Source: Lentzea jiangxiensis (GTDB lineage: Bacteria; Actinomycetota; Actinomycetes; Mycobacteriales; Pseudonocardiaceae). From it: a stretch of 64,000 bases of DNA. Under the pieces are notes generated by a model. The model did no database searches. It saw only the letters and a list, made by a program, of their open reading frames with translations, and was not told where the DNA came from. Within the stretch, counting starts at the first letter, position 1. Every line of letters starts with the position of its first letter. The position numbers were made by a program, and so were the translations under genes. The stretch spans positions 62,001-126,000 of the forward strand of contig NZ_FNIX01000001.1 in the NCBI RefSeq assembly GCF_900104175.1, in the 5' to 3' direction. This document shows, in pieces, positions 26,791 through 36,485 of the stretch.

Positions 26791-27561
26791 GTGGCATCAC
26801 AGCGGGGCGAAGGTGAGACGACCACCACCCCTGCGGAGCCTGCCGACAGGGAGCGCGCTCGTGCGATCCCCGAGGCGGCCGTGGCCCGGCTCGCCGTGTA
26901 CCTCCGCGTGCTGTCCGGCATGGCCGACCAGGGCGTCACGGCGGTCTCCAGCGAGGAGCTGAGCCAGGCCGCGGGCGTCAACGCGGCGAAGCTCCGCAAG
27001 GACCTGAGCTACATCGGCAGCTACGGCACGAGGGGCGTCGGGTACGACGTCGAGGTCCTCGTGAGCCACATCGAGCGCATCCTCGGCCTCACCAGGAACC
27101 ACTCGGTGGCCGTCGTCGGCATCGGTAACCTTGGTCACGCTCTCGCGAACTACGGCGGGTTCCCCGGCCGGGGCTTCCCGGTCACCGCTCTCTTCGACGT
27201 GGACGCCGATCTCGTCGGAATCCCTGTTGGGGGCATCCCCGTCAACCACATCGACGACATCACCGCCGTCTGCCTCGAGCGCGAGGTGTCGATCGGCGTC
27301 ATCGCGACGCCGCCGCCCGCCGCTCAGTCGGTTTGCGACCGTTTGGTATCTGCGGGCGTGCAGTGCATTCTGAACTTCGCACCAGTTGTCCTCCAGGTTC
27401 CAGACAACGTCGAGGTGCGCAAGGTTGACTTGGCGGTCGAGATGCAGATCCTGTCGTTCCACGTCGCTCGACGTGCGGACGAGGCTGCCAGCGTCTCAGC
27501 AGGGATCGGCCCGGCAGGCAACAACGGACTCGGTGTGGACGGGATGGTGATTCGCCCGTGA
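26791..27561 (+). CDS. rex: Redox-sensing transcriptional repressor Rex
   Basis: A 256-residue NADH/NAD+-responsive repressor. The N-terminal winged helix (about 25-90) contains [16 protein letters not shown], the recognition part [14 protein letters not shown] and [10 protein letters not shown]. The Rossmann domain has [16 protein letters not shown], then DVDADLVG and [16 protein letters not shown]; a C-terminal helix follows for domain swapping. Start GTG at 26791 has GGAGGT 8 bases upstream. The visible operator predicts autoregulation and redox control of the heme operon that follows, as shown for Streptomyces rex-hemACD. Confidence 0.96.
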   Translation: MASQRGEGETTTTPAEPADRERARAIPEAAVARLAVYLRVLSGMADQGVTAVSSEELSQAAGVNAAKLRKDLSYIGSYGTRGVGYDVEVLVSHIERILGLTRNHSVAVVGIGNLGHALANYGGFPGRGFPVTALFDVDADLVGIPVGGIPVNHIDDITAVCLEREVSIGVIATPPPAAQSVCDRLVSAGVQCILNFAPVVLQVPDNVEVRKVDLAVEMQILSFHVARRADEAASVSAGIGPAGNNGLGVDGMVIRP

Positions 27562-27602
27562 GCGTGAGCCAGACGGCTCCGGCAGACGTGGTGAGTGCAT
27601 GA
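27558..27602 (+). other. Possible 14-codon coupling ORF between rex and hemA
   Basis: GTG at 27558 overlaps the rex stop (GTGA) and the frame [14 protein letters not shown] ends in a TGA that overlaps the hemA ATG (ATGA). It would bridge the 37-base gap with continuous translation. No proof that it is translated; it may be chance. Confidence 0.25.
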
Positions 27603-28912
27603 GCGTGCTAGCAGTCGGGCTTTCGCACCGCACCGCCCCCGTCCCGGTCCTGGAACGCGTCACCGTGGCAGAGCCGGACCTGCCCAAGGTCCTCGGCCAG
27701 CTCCTCGCCGCCCCGAGCGTCTCCGAGGCGATGGTCGTGTCGACCTGCAACAGGGTCGAGGTCTACGCCGTCGTCGAGTCGTTCCACGGCGGCATGTCCG
27801 AGGTCGTCGACGTCCTCGCGCAGCACGCCCAGATCGAGCCCCAGGCGCTCTACGAGCACTTCTACGTGCACTACGCCGCCGCTGCCGTCGAGCACCTGTT
27901 CTCCGTCGCGGCCGGCCTCGACTCGATGGTCGTCGGCGAGTCCCAGATCCTCGGCCAGCTGCGCGGCGCGTACGCGGCGGCGGACGAGGCGGGCACCGTC
28001 GGCAGGACCGTCCACGAGCTCACCCAGAACGCCCTGCGCGTCGGCAAGCGCGTGCACGCCGAGACCGGCATCGACCACGCGGGCGCGTCGGTCGTGTCCG
28101 AGGCCCTCGCCGACGCCGAGACCGAGCTGGGCACCCTCGTCGGCAAGCGGGCGCTGCTCGTCGGCGCCGGCGCCATGGGCGGGCTCGCCGCCGCGCACCT
28201 GCGCCGCGCGGGCATCGGCGAGGTCGTCATCGCGAACCGGACGCAGGCCAACGGTGTGCGTCTCGCCACGTCGCTCAAGGCCGAGGGCGTGCCCTCGACG
28301 GCCGTCGACCTCACCGCGCTGCCCGTCGAGATCGACCTCGCGGACATCGTCTTCGCGTGCACCGGCTCGGTCGGCACGACCGTCCGCGCCGACATGATCG
28401 GCAAGCGCTCGCGACCGCTGGTCGTGTGCGACCTGGGCCTGCCCAAGGACGTCGACCCGGCCGCCGCCGAGCTGCCGAACGTTCGTGTGGTGGACCTGGA
28501 AACGCTGCAGCGGCGCCTCTCCGACGCCCCTGCCGGCCAGGACGCCCGCCTGGCGGCCCGGCTGGTCGCCGACGAGGTGAAGGCCTACCTCGCGGGGCAG
28601 CGCTCCGCCGAGGTCACGCCGACCGTCACGGCTCTGCGCAAGCGGGCGGCCGAGGTGGTCGACGCCGAGCTGCTCCGCCTCGACTCGCGACTCCCCGAAC
28701 TGGACGCCGCGACACGCGGTGAATTGGCCAAGACGGTGCGCCGCGTTGTAGACAAGCTCCTGCACACGCCGACCGTCAGGGTGAAGGAGCTCGCCTCCGC
28801 CCCTGGTGGCACCGGCTACGCGGAGGCTCTCCGCGAGCTCTTCGGGCTCGACCCCCAGACGCCTGGGGTTGTCAGTCAGACCAAGTCTTCTGTGGATGGT
28901 GAAACGCGGTGA
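27599..28912 (+). CDS. hemA: Glutamyl-tRNA reductase
   Basis: A 437-residue first enzyme of the C5 pathway to 5-aminolevulinate, reducing glutamyl-tRNA(Glu) to glutamate-1-semialdehyde with NADPH. The N-terminal catalytic domain has [15 protein letters not shown] and the catalytic cysteine in [13 protein letters not shown]. Next comes [20 protein letters not shown], then the NADPH domain [16 protein letters not shown] and the C-terminal helical dimerisation domain. Length is typical. It is the first heme gene after rex and overlaps hemC by four bases. Expression is expected to follow Rex control. Confidence 0.97.
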   Translation: MSVLAVGLSHRTAPVPVLERVTVAEPDLPKVLGQLLAAPSVSEAMVVSTCNRVEVYAVVESFHGGMSEVVDVLAQHAQIEPQALYEHFYVHYAAAAVEHLFSVAAGLDSMVVGESQILGQLRGAYAAADEAGTVGRTVHELTQNALRVGKRVHAETGIDHAGASVVSEALADAETELGTLVGKRALLVGAGAMGGLAAAHLRRAGIGEVVIANRTQANGVRLATSLKAEGVPSTAVDLTALPVEIDLADIVFACTGSVGTTVRADMIGKRSRPLVVCDLGLPKDVDPAAAELPNVRVVDLETLQRRLSDAPAGQDARLAARLVADEVKAYLAGQRSAEVTPTVTALRKRAAEVVDAELLRLDSRLPELDAATRGELAKTVRRVVDKLLHTPTVRVKELASAPGGTGYAEALRELFGLDPQTPGVVSQTKSSVDGETR

Positions 28913-29844
28913 CCCGCACCCTACGGATGGGTACCCGAGGCAGCGCCCTGGCGCTGGCGCAGACGGGTACCGTCGCCGAGGCACTCAGGGCCGCCGGCGC
29001 CCAGGTCGAGATCGTCGTCGTCAAGACGCCGGGCGACCTCTCCGACGCGCCGATCGCGCAGATCGGCATCGGTGTCTTCACGTCGGCTCTCCGCGACGCG
29101 CTCGCGAACGGTGAGATCGACATCGCCGTCCACTCCTACAAGGACCTCCCGACCGCGCCGGACCCCCGTCTCGTGCTCGCGGCCGTACCCCAGCGCGAGG
29201 ACCCGCGCGACGCCCTCGTGGCGCGCGACGGCCTCACGCTCGGTGAGCTGCCGCCGGGGTCCACCGTGGGCACGGGTTCCCCGCGCCGCGCCGCCCAGCT
29301 GGAGGCGTTGGGCCTCGGGCTGAACATCCTCCCGTTGCGCGGCAACGTGGACACGCGCATCGGCAAGGTCCGCAGCGGAGAGCTCGACGCCGTGGTGCTG
29401 GCCCGTGCCGGCATCGCGCGCCTGGGCCGCGTCGACGAGATCACCGAGACGCTGGAGCCCATCCAGATGCTTCCCGCGCCCGCACAGGGCGCGTTGGCAG
29501 TCGAGTGCCGGGTCGACGACGTCGACGCCGAGCACCTGATCCAGTCCACTTTGGACGATTCGGCCAGCCGGGCCGCTGTGACCGCCGAGCGCGCCATGCT
29601 GGCCGCGCTCGAGGCGGGCTGCAGCGCGCCGGTCGGCGCGCTGGCCGATGTGGTGGAAGACCTCGACGACGAGGGCAAGGTCGTGTACCGACTTTCCCTG
29701 CGCGGGGTCGCAGCGACGCCGGAGAACGATCTCCTCCGCGCGTCCGCCACCGGTGACTTGACCGAAGCTGAGGGACTCGGCCGGGCGCTGGCCGCCGAGT
29801 TGCTCGACCTCGGGGCCGCGGTTCTCAGCGGTCCAGAGGCGTAA
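28909..29844 (+). CDS. hemC: Hydroxymethylbilane synthase (porphobilinogen deaminase)
   Basis: A 311-residue enzyme polymerising four porphobilinogens to hydroxymethylbilane. Motifs: [38 protein letters not shown] and [11 protein letters not shown]. The dipyrromethane cofactor attachment is Cys238 in [12 protein letters not shown]. Length and order are normal. The GTG start overlaps the hemA stop (GTGA), giving coupled translation. The next gene, the HemD fusion, starts 3 bases past the stop. Confidence 0.97.
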   Translation: MTRTLRMGTRGSALALAQTGTVAEALRAAGAQVEIVVVKTPGDLSDAPIAQIGIGVFTSALRDALANGEIDIAVHSYKDLPTAPDPRLVLAAVPQREDPRDALVARDGLTLGELPPGSTVGTGSPRRAAQLEALGLGLNILPLRGNVDTRIGKVRSGELDAVVLARAGIARLGRVDEITETLEPIQMLPAPAQGALAVECRVDDVDAEHLIQSTLDDSASRAAVTAERAMLAALEAGCSAPVGALADVVEDLDDEGKVVYRLSLRGVAATPENDLLRASATGDLTEAEGLGRALAAELLDLGAAVLSGPEA

Positions 29845-29847
29845 TCG

Positions 29848-31395
29848 ATGGGGAGTGCCCTGATGACCCGCGCACGCAAGACCCCCGGACGCATCGCCTT
29901 CGTGGGCTCCGGCCCCGGCGACACCGGGCTGCTCACGGTCCGGGCCCACGACTTGCTCACCAGGGCTGAACTCGTGGTCACCGACCCGGACGTCCCCGCG
30001 GACGTCCTCGCGACCGTGGCCGAGGGAGTCGAGGTCCGCCCCGCTGTCGGCGAGTCCGCCGACGTGGCCAAGGACCTGGTGAACGAGGCGAAGAACGGCG
30101 CCACGGTCGTCCGCCTCGTCGCGGGTGACCCGCTGACGCTCGACTCGGTCGTCAAGGAGGCGCAGGCCGTCGCGAAGTCGACGATCCCGTTCGACGTCGT
30201 TCCCGGCGTGCCCTCGGGCACTGCGGTCCCGGCGTACGCGGGCGTCGCGCTCGGTGGTGTGCACACCGAGGTCGACGTGCGCGCGGTGACGGACTGGGCG
30301 GGCCTCGCGGCCTCGCCCGGCACGCTCGTGCTGCACGCGACCGGCTCGCACCTCGCCGAGGCCGCGTCGAACCTGGTCGAGAACGGCCTCGCGCCGCAGA
30401 CCCCGGTCGCCGTGACCGCCGAGGGCACCGGCTTCCAGCAGCGCACCGTCGACACCACGCTGGCCGCCGTCGCGGCCGACGCCGGTGAGATGGGCGGCCC
30501 GCTGGTCGTCACGGTCGGCGCTGCCGCCGCCGCGCGCTCGAAGCTCTCCTGGTGGGAGTCGCGGGCGCTGTACGGCTGGCGGGTGCTGGTCCCGAGGACC
30601 AAGGAGCAGGCCGGCGCGATGAGCGAGCGCCTGCACTCGCACGGCGCGATCGCCGTCGAGGTGCCGACGATCTCCGTCGAGCCGCCCCGCAGCCCCGCGC
30701 AGATGGAGCGCTCGGTCAAGGGTCTCGTCGACGGCCGCTACCAGTGGGTCGTCTTCACCTCGACCAACGCCGTGCGCGCCGTGTGGGAGAAGTTCCGCGA
30801 GTTCGGCCTGGACGCCCGCGCGTTCTCCGGCGTGAAGATCGCCTGCGTCGGCGAGGCCACGGCCGCGAAGGTGCGCTCGTTCGGCATCATCCCCGAGCTC
30901 GTGCCGTCCGGTGAGCAGTCGTCCGAGGGCTTGTTGAACGACTTCCCGCCCTACGACGACATCCTGGACCCGGTCGACCGCGTGCTGCTGCCGCGGGCCG
31001 ACATCGCCACCGAGACGCTGGCCGCGGGCCTGCGCGAGCGTGGCTGGGAGATCGACGACGTGACGGCGTACCGCACCGTGCGTGCGGCCCCGCCGCCCGC
31101 CGACACCCGCGAGATGATCAAGTCCGGGGGCTTCGACGCGGTGTGCTTCACCTCGTCGTCGACCGTGCGGAACCTGGTCGGCATCGCGGGCAAGCCGCAC
31201 GCCCGCACGCTCGTCGCGTGCATCGGCCCGCAGACCGCCGAGACGGCGCGGGAGTTCGGCCTCCGGGTCGACGTGCAGCCCGAGGAGGCGAACGTGCCCG
31301 CGCTGGTCGACGCGCTGGCCGCCCACGCCGCCCGGTTGCGCGCCGAGGGAGCGCTGCCTCCGCCGCGCAAGACCAAGCGCCTGCGCAGGAGCTAG
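29848..31395 (+). CDS. hemD: Fused uroporphyrinogen-III methyltransferase-like domain and uroporphyrinogen-III synthase
   Basis: A 515-residue two-domain protein. The C-terminal half (about 255-500) is HemD, closing hydroxymethylbilane to uroporphyrinogen III (WRVLVPRTKEQAG, VFTSTNAV, FTSSSTVRNL, CIGPQTAETA). The N-terminal half has the SUMT/CobA fold (FVGSGPGDTGLLTVRA, VVPGVPSGTAVPAYAG). However, the usual GGDPFVFGRG block reads AGDPLTLDSV, so methyltransferase activity is uncertain. ATGs at 29848 (AGAGG 8 bases upstream) and 29863 (GGGGAG 7 bases upstream) are both possible; the longer form is given. Confidence 0.93.
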   Translation: MGSALMTRARKTPGRIAFVGSGPGDTGLLTVRAHDLLTRAELVVTDPDVPADVLATVAEGVEVRPAVGESADVAKDLVNEAKNGATVVRLVAGDPLTLDSVVKEAQAVAKSTIPFDVVPGVPSGTAVPAYAGVALGGVHTEVDVRAVTDWAGLAASPGTLVLHATGSHLAEAASNLVENGLAPQTPVAVTAEGTGFQQRTVDTTLAAVAADAGEMGGPLVVTVGAAAAARSKLSWWESRALYGWRVLVPRTKEQAGAMSERLHSHGAIAVEVPTISVEPPRSPAQMERSVKGLVDGRYQWVVFTSTNAVRAVWEKFREFGLDARAFSGVKIACVGEATAAKVRSFGIIPELVPSGEQSSEGLLNDFPPYDDILDPVDRVLLPRADIATETLAAGLRERGWEIDDVTAYRTVRAAPPPADTREMIKSGGFDAVCFTSSSTVRNLVGIAGKPHARTLVACIGPQTAETAREFGLRVDVQPEEANVPALVDALAAHAARLRAEGALPPPRKTKRLRRS

Positions 31396-31412
31396 AACAC
31401 ACTGAAGCCGTC

Positions 31413-31442
31413 GGGGCCACTCAAGATCCTTTGGGTGGCCCC
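31413..31442 (+). terminator. Weak hairpin between hemD and hemB
   Basis: GGGGCCAC / GTGGCCCC 8-bp stem with a 14-base loop, followed by TTCGACTCTC. It may attenuate read-through into hemB rather than fully terminate. Confidence 0.4.
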
Positions 31443-31473
31443 TTCGACTCTCTCGAAGTCAGGGAGTCTCCCG

Positions 31474-32448
31474 ATGTACCCACTTCACCGGCCGAGGCGT
31501 CTGCGCACGACGCCCGCCATGCGCCGCCTGGTGTCCGAGACCGAGGTGCGCCCCCGTCAGCTCGTGCTGCCGATGTTCGTCAAGGAAGGCCTGGCGGAGC
31601 CGGCCGCGATCAGCAGCATGCCGGGTGTTCTGCAGCACACGCGCGACTCGCTGCGCAAGGCCGCGGTCGAGGCCGTGCAGGCGGGCGTCGGCGGCATCAT
31701 GCTGTTCGGCGTCCCTGCCGAGCGCGACGCCGTCGGGTCCGCCGGCACCGACCCGGACGGCGTCCTCAACGTCGCGCTGAACGACCTGCGCGCGGAGCTG
31801 GGCGACAGCACCGTCCTCATGTCGGACTGCTGCCTGGACGAGTTCACCGACCACGGCCACTGCGGCGTGCTCGCCGCCGACGGCACCGTCGACAACGACG
31901 CCACCCTGCAGGCCTACGGCGAGCTGGCCGTGGCCCAGGCACGCGCCGGCGCCCACGTCGTCGGCCCCAGCGGCATGATGGACGGCCAGACCGCCTTCAT
32001 CCGCAACGCCCTGGACGCCGCGGGCTTCACCGGCACCGGCATCCTCGCGTACGCGGTGAAGTACGCCTCGGCGTTCTACGGCCCGTTCCGCGACGCCGTC
32101 GAGTCGCAGCTCGCGGGCGACCGCAAGACCTACCAGCAGGACCCCGCGAACGCCCGCGAGGCGATCCGCGAGGTGCAGCTGGACCTCGCCGAGGGCGCGG
32201 ACATGGTCATGGTCAAGCCCGCCCTGCTGTACCTGGACGTGCTGCGCGCGGTCGCCGAGGTCTCGGACGTTCCCGTTGCGGCGTACCAGATCTCCGGTGA
32301 GTACGCGATGATCGAGGCCGCCGCCGCCCACGGCTGGATCGACCGGGAGCGCTCGATCCTGGAGACGCTCACGTCCATCCGCCGCGCCGGTGCGGACATC
32401 GTGCTCACCTACTGGGCCGTGGAAGCCGCCCGGTGGCTGGACCGGTAG
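31474..32448 (+). CDS. hemB: Delta-aminolevulinic acid dehydratase (porphobilinogen synthase)
   Basis: A 324-residue enzyme condensing two aminolevulinates to porphobilinogen. Motifs: [15 protein letters not shown] at the N-terminus, the metal-site segment [16 protein letters not shown] with three cysteines, suggesting a zinc-type enzyme, [16 protein letters not shown] with one active-site lysine, and the Schiff-base lysine in [18 protein letters not shown] is 7 bases before the ATG. It is separated from hemD by 78 bases with a hairpin. The downstream membrane-protein gene overlaps its end by 16 bases. Confidence 0.97.
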   Translation: MYPLHRPRRLRTTPAMRRLVSETEVRPRQLVLPMFVKEGLAEPAAISSMPGVLQHTRDSLRKAAVEAVQAGVGGIMLFGVPAERDAVGSAGTDPDGVLNVALNDLRAELGDSTVLMSDCCLDEFTDHGHCGVLAADGTVDNDATLQAYGELAVAQARAGAHVVGPSGMMDGQTAFIRNALDAAGFTGTGILAYAVKYASAFYGPFRDAVESQLAGDRKTYQQDPANAREAIREVQLDLAEGADMVMVKPALLYLDVLRAVAEVSDVPVAAYQISGEYAMIEAAAAHGWIDRERSILETLTSIRRAGADIVLTYWAVEAARWLDR

Positions 32449-32942
32449 ACAGCCCCGTCCCGAAGCTGGTCGACGTCGCGCGCTGGCTGTGGATCGCCGG
32501 CGCGTGCGTCGGCATGACGCGGTTCGTCGTGGAGCTCTTCGACCGCGAGACCCTCGTCGCCGAAGCACGCCGCCAGAACCCCGCGCTGGGCCAGGACCAG
32601 GTCGACGCCGCCGTCGACCGCAGTGTCCTCTTCGGACTCGTCATTGCGGCCGCGTTCCTGTTCGCGTACACGCGACTGGCCACCAGGATGGCGCACGGCC
32701 GCAACTGGGCCAGGGTCGTGCTGACGGTCCTCGGCGTCGCGTCCGTCGCTTTCGGACTGTTCCGGCTCGTGGCGTGGGTCAGCGGGGTCGCGGCGTCCGT
32801 GGGCGTGGAGATGCGGCCGCTCGACCTGGCCGTCACGGTGGTCACCACGGTGCTCGAAACAACGGCGGTCGTGCTGATGTACCGGGTGCCGGGCCACTTC
32901 CGCGAACGTGCCGCGGTGGACAGCGCCTTCCCGCGCACCTAG
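32433..32942 (+). CDS. Small membrane protein, first of a tandem paralog group
   Basis: A 169-residue protein with about four transmembrane helices (starting [19 protein letters not shown], then [17 protein letters not shown]). It carries [17 protein letters not shown], a motif shared with the proteins at 33392 and 33790. GTG at 32433 lies inside the hemB end, so translation is probably coupled. Actinobacterial hemB is often followed by such membrane proteins (Rv0513/Rv0514 in M. tuberculosis). No function can be assigned. Confidence 0.8.
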   Translation: MAGPVDSPVPKLVDVARWLWIAGACVGMTRFVVELFDRETLVAEARRQNPALGQDQVDAAVDRSVLFGLVIAAAFLFAYTRLATRMAHGRNWARVVLTVLGVASVAFGLFRLVAWVSGVAASVGVEMRPLDLAVTVVTTVLETTAVVLMYRVPGHFRERAAVDSAFPRT

Positions 32943-32951
32943 GTTTCGACC

Positions 32952-33395
32952 GTGAAGTCACCGAAGGAACCGGGCACCCCCGGCGCGATCACCGCGGGCT
33001 ACTGGCTCGTCGTCGCCGGCTCCGCCCTCGGCGTGCTGTCCGCGTTGTACATGGCCTTCAACACCGACCTGCTGGTCGACGCCGCCGTCAGGGCGAACAG
33101 GGACCCGAAGATCACGCGGGACATGCTCGTCTCGAGCACGACCGTCGTGGTCGTCGTCTCGCTGGTGGTCACGGTCGTGCTGGCCGGGCTCGCGGTGTGG
33201 TTCGCGGGCAAGGTGCGGTCCGGGCTGAAGAAGAGCCGCACCGGCCTGATGATCACGCTGCTGATCGGGCTGTTCTTCCAGATGATCACGAACGTGCTCG
33301 GCGTCGTGACCGCCCTGGTCGCCGTGTCCGGACTGGTGCTCTTCTACTTCCGGCAGTCGAGCGACCACCTCACCGAACGCGAGCAGGCCGCGTGA
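32952..33395 (+). CDS. Small membrane protein, second of the tandem group
   Basis: A 147-residue protein with about four hydrophobic segments (GYWLVVAGSALGVLSALYMA near residue 15, VVVVSLVVTVVLAGLAVWFA, TGLMITLLIGLFFQMITNVL). The layout matches its neighbours, but the shared Asn-Trp motif is replaced by GLKKSRTGLMI. Starts 9 bases after the previous stop and overlaps the next gene by four bases (GTGA). Unknown function. Confidence 0.78.
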   Translation: MKSPKEPGTPGAITAGYWLVVAGSALGVLSALYMAFNTDLLVDAAVRANRDPKITRDMLVSSTTVVVVVSLVVTVVLAGLAVWFAGKVRSGLKKSRTGLMITLLIGLFFQMITNVLGVVTALVAVSGLVLFYFRQSSDHLTEREQAA

Positions 33396-33793
33396 AGGAG
33401 GACGTTCCCCGGCCGGTCCGCATCGCGGTCGGCCTCTGGCTCGCGAACGCGGTCTTCGTCGTGTTCACCACGGCGGGGCTGTGGTTCCAGCGCGGTGAGG
33501 TCCAGCGGCTGACGAACTGGACGTCCGGGCAGGTCACGAGCTTCCTCACGACGTTGTCGGTCGTCGCGCTGGTCTTCGTCGCCGCCTACGTGTGGCTCAC
33601 GAGGCTCTTCCTCAAGCGCAAGAACTGGCCGCGGATCGTGTTGTCGTTCATCGCGGTCCTGCACATGATCTGGATCCTGTTCCTCGGCGTCAGCGCGTCC
33701 AACCTGGTCACGTTGTTGCTCATCTGCGCCGCAATCGTCTTCACGTGGCAGGCGCGTACGGCACAGTGGCTGGCGGAGGTGCGTGAGCAGTGA
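33392..33793 (+). CDS. Small membrane protein, third of the tandem group
   Basis: A 133-residue protein with four hydrophobic helices, beginning VKEDVPRPVRIAVGLWLANA and containing LKRKNWPRIVLSFIAVLHM, the same Asn-Trp-x-Arg motif as in the first and fourth members. GTG at 33392 overlaps the previous stop and its own stop overlaps the next GTG, so all four are likely translated as one coupled unit. Function unknown. Confidence 0.8.
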   Translation: MKEDVPRPVRIAVGLWLANAVFVVFTTAGLWFQRGEVQRLTNWTSGQVTSFLTTLSVVALVFVAAYVWLTRLFLKRKNWPRIVLSFIAVLHMIWILFLGVSASNLVTLLLICAAIVFTWQARTAQWLAEVREQ

Positions 33794-34404
33794 CCCAACC
33801 GCACGACCCGTGGGCGAACCCGGGCGACGACGTCCAGTGGCAGAACCCGGCGGGCGCCTACCCGGTGACCCCGCAGCCCGGCGGGCAGTACCAGGTGAGC
33901 CACGTCGGGCAGGAGAGCTTCTCGATGGCGCCGCTGCCGCCGGTGCAGCCCTACGAGATGGCCCCGCCGAGGCCCGCCACGATCACCGCGGCGGCGTGGA
34001 CCTGGATCGCGGGCGCCGTGCTGTCCGTGGCCGTGCTGCCGGTGATGCTGCTCACCAACGCCGACTTCTTCGTCAACGGCGACAGGGTGCTCTCCGAGGA
34101 GGACCGCGAGGCCGGCGAGCTCGGGCTGCGGGTGATGGCGGCGTTGTTCGGCTTCGCCATGCTCGTCGCCGCCGCGCCGTACGTCGCGTTCGCCATCGTG
34201 CTGCGCAACGGTCAGAACTGGGCGCGGATCCTGCTCTCCATCCTCGCCGTGCTCGGGGTCCTGTCGATGATGGCCATCACGTTCATCGCGGTGGGCGGGG
34301 AGGTGTGGCAGCCGACGGTGACGATGACCATCGTGACGATGGGGCTGACCGTCGCCGCCCTCGTGCTGCAGTTCCTGCCCGCGTCGAACAGGTACGTGCG
34401 CTAG
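33790..34404 (+). CDS. Membrane protein with Pro-rich cytoplasmic N-terminus, fourth of the tandem group
   Basis: A 204-residue protein. The first 60 residues are Pro/Gln/Gly/Tyr-rich (VTQPHDPWANPGDDVQWQNP), followed by four transmembrane helices. The motif NGQNWARILLSILAVLGV matches the other members. A Pro-rich tail on a DUF-type membrane domain is common in actinobacteria. Start and stop both overlap neighbours (GTGA and TAGTG). Function unknown. Confidence 0.82.
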   Translation: MTQPHDPWANPGDDVQWQNPAGAYPVTPQPGGQYQVSHVGQESFSMAPLPPVQPYEMAPPRPATITAAAWTWIAGAVLSVAVLPVMLLTNADFFVNGDRVLSEEDREAGELGLRVMAALFGFAMLVAAAPYVAFAIVLRNGQNWARILLSILAVLGVLSMMAITFIAVGGEVWQPTVTMTIVTMGLTVAALVLQFLPASNRYVR

Positions 34405-34823
34405 TGCTCTACCGCGAGCCGGGCAGCAGCTGGTGGCCGTTGCTGTGGGGGCCGGCGTTCGCGGTGGCCGGGTACCTCGTCGAGCTCGTCACCGGTCCGG
34501 CGTCCGTGGCCCTGTGGACCATCGTGGGCCTCGGGCTGACGCTCGGCGCGGTGCTGTGGGTCTACGGCCGGGTGAAGACCGGCAGCGTCGTGCTGACGGC
34601 CGAGGAGGCCCAGTTCGGGCGCGAGAAGATGCCGGTCGCAATGATCGAGGCCTGCTCGGACGTGGGCGCGCCGGCCGGTGCGCGGGTGCTCGGCGGCGGG
34701 TGGTCGGTGCCCAAGGGGACGACCGCCGTACCGCTGCGGCTGCGCGACGGCGCGGTGGTGCTGGGCTGGGCGCGTGATCCGGAAGCCTTCCTCGCGGCGC
34801 TGCGCCGGGTCGTGAGAAGGTGA
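34404..34823 (+). CDS. Membrane protein with C-terminal PH-like domain (DUF3093-like)
   Basis: A 139-residue protein. Two hydrophobic helices (WWPLLWGPAFAVAGYLVEL; ALWTIVGLGLTLGAVLWVYG) precede a soluble beta-rich part (about 55-139) with VVLTAEEAQFGREKMPVAMI, VPLRLRDGAVVLGWARDP and EAFLAALRRVV, which resembles bacterial PH-like/DUF3093 domains. GTG at 34404 shares its G with the preceding stop. No function known. Confidence 0.72.
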   Translation: MLYREPGSSWWPLLWGPAFAVAGYLVELVTGPASVALWTIVGLGLTLGAVLWVYGRVKTGSVVLTAEEAQFGREKMPVAMIEACSDVGAPAGARVLGGGWSVPKGTTAVPLRLRDGAVVLGWARDPEAFLAALRRVVRR

Positions 34824-35179
34824 GCGGCGTGACAGAGGCCGTGACCGAGCCGGAGACCGTCGTGGAGGAGCCCGAAGAGGCGCCGCCGGCCGGCCCGGGC
34901 CTGCACCAGCCCAAGCGGTGGCTCATCGCCGCCGGCGAGGTCGTCGCGATCGTCCTGCTGGTCGTCGCCGCCGTGTGGTGCTGGAACCGCGGTGTCGTGC
35001 GCCTCGAGTACCCGGGCGACGGCGGCGCGTCGTTGACCTCCACGCGCCTGTACGGCAACTGGCTGGGCACCGCCGCCGCCGCGGTGACGCTGGCCGTGGT
35101 CCTCGCCCTCGACGCCGTGCGGCAGGGCCTGCTGGCCGTGCGCACCCGGCCGCAGAAAGCCGCCGACTTCGACATGTGA
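34820..35179 (+). CDS. Small two-helix membrane protein
   Basis: A 119-residue protein with a Glu/Pro-rich N-terminus ([18 protein letters not shown]), a first helix near 35-55 ([20 protein letters not shown]) and a second near 82-103. Between them is [16 protein letters not shown]. It starts in the previous stop (GTGA). hemL begins 10 bases later. I do not recognise the family. Confidence 0.7.
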   Translation: MSGVTEAVTEPETVVEEPEEAPPAGPGLHQPKRWLIAAGEVVAIVLLVVAAVWCWNRGVVRLEYPGDGGASLTSTRLYGNWLGTAAAAVTLAVVLALDAVRQGLLAVRTRPQKAADFDM

Positions 35180-35189
35180 GACTGGGATC

Positions 35190-36485
35190 GTGACTGCGAG
35201 TCGATCCCAGGCCCTGTTCGAGCGCGCGTCGACGCTGACCCCCGGCGGGGTCAACTCTCCGGTGCGGGCGTTCCACTCCGTCGGAGGCACTCCGCGCTTC
35301 ATGGTGCGCGGCGAGGGCCCGCACCTGTGGGACGCGGACGGCAACCGGTACGTCGACCTGGTGGCCTCGTGGGGCCCGATGATCCTCGGGCACGCCCACC
35401 CGGCCGTGGTCGAGGCGGTGCAGAAGGCGGCCTCCTCCGGGCTGTCGTTCGGCACGCCGACCGAGGGGGAGATCGACCTCGCGGCCGAGATCGTCGACCG
35501 CGTCGAACCGGTCCGGCAGGTCCGCCTGGTCAACTCGGGCACCGAGGCCACGATGAGCGCGATCCGCCTGGCCCGCGGCTTCACCGAGCGCCGCAAGGTC
35601 GTCAAGTTCGCCGGCTGCTACCACGGCCACGTCGACGCGCTGCTCGCCCAGGCGGGCTCCGGCGTCGCGACGCTCGGGCTGCCCTCGTCGCCGGGCGTCA
35701 CGGGCGCGCAGGCCGAGGACACGATCGTGCTGCCGTACAACGACATCGAGGCCGTGCGGGCGGCGTTCGCCGAGAACCCCGGCGAGATCGCCTGCGTCAT
35801 CACCGAGGCCGCGGCGGGCAACATGGGCGCCGTCGCGCCGGGTGCCGACTTCAACCAGGGCCTGCGCGACCTGTGCGACGCCGACGGCGCGCTCCTCGTC
35901 ATGGACGAGGTCATGACGGGCTTCCGCGTCTCGCGCGCCGGCTGGTACGGCCTCGAGCGCGTGCGCGGCGACCTCTACACGTTCGGCAAGGTCATGTCCG
36001 GCGGCCTGCCCGCGGCGGCGTTCGGCGGCCGCGCGGACGTCATGGCGCGGCTGGCGCCCTCCGGCCCCGTCTACCAGGCCGGAACGCTGTCCGGGAACCC
36101 CGTGGCGGTCGCCGCCGGCCTGGCCACGCTGCGCGCGGCCGACGACGACGTCTACGCGGCCCTGAACCGCAACGCGACCCGCCTGGGCGCGCTCTTCACC
36201 GCCTCGCTGACCGAAGCGGGCGTCGAGCACCGCGTGCAGTTCGCCGGGAACATGGTGAGCGTGTTCTTCGGTTCCGCGGAGGTGAAGGACTACGCGGGCG
36301 CCCAGGCGTGCGAGACGTGGCGCTTCCCGCCGTTCTTCCACGCCCTGCTCGAACGAGGCGTCTACGCCCCGCCCTCGGCCTTCGAGGCGTGGTTCGTGAA
36401 CGCCGCCATGGGTGAAGAGGAGTTCGCCGTGATCGCCGACGCACTGCCGCACGCGGCCCGCGCCGCCAAGGAGGCCCGCCAGTGA
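35190..36485 (+). CDS. hemL: Glutamate-1-semialdehyde 2,1-aminomutase
   Basis: A 431-residue PLP enzyme converting glutamate-1-semialdehyde to 5-aminolevulinate, completing the C5 route begun by HemA. Motifs: [58 protein letters not shown], and the PLP lysine in [17 protein letters not shown]. Length is typical. GTG start; GAGACT lies 6 bases upstream and could be a weak internal promoter. It overlaps the next gene by four bases. Confidence 0.97.
   Translation: MTASRSQALFERASTLTPGGVNSPVRAFHSVGGTPRFMVRGEGPHLWDADGNRYVDLVASWGPMILGHAHPAVVEAVQKAASSGLSFGTPTEGEIDLAAEIVDRVEPVRQVRLVNSGTEATMSAIRLARGFTERRKVVKFAGCYHGHVDALLAQAGSGVATLGLPSSPGVTGAQAEDTIVLPYNDIEAVRAAFAENPGEIACVITEAAAGNMGAVAPGADFNQGLRDLCDADGALLVMDEVMTGFRVSRAGWYGLERVRGDLYTFGKVMSGGLPAAAFGGRADVMARLAPSGPVYQAGTLSGNPVAVAAGLATLRAADDDVYAALNRNATRLGALFTASLTEAGVEHRVQFAGNMVSVFFGSAEVKDYAGAQACETWRFPPFFHALLERGVYAPPSAFEAWFVNAAMGEEEFAVIADALPHAARAAKEARQ

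Noticed and set aside
28921-31326. 801-codon frame antisense to hemC-hemD
   Set aside because: It lies wholly opposite two well-supported heme genes, and its composition is typical of a mirror frame.
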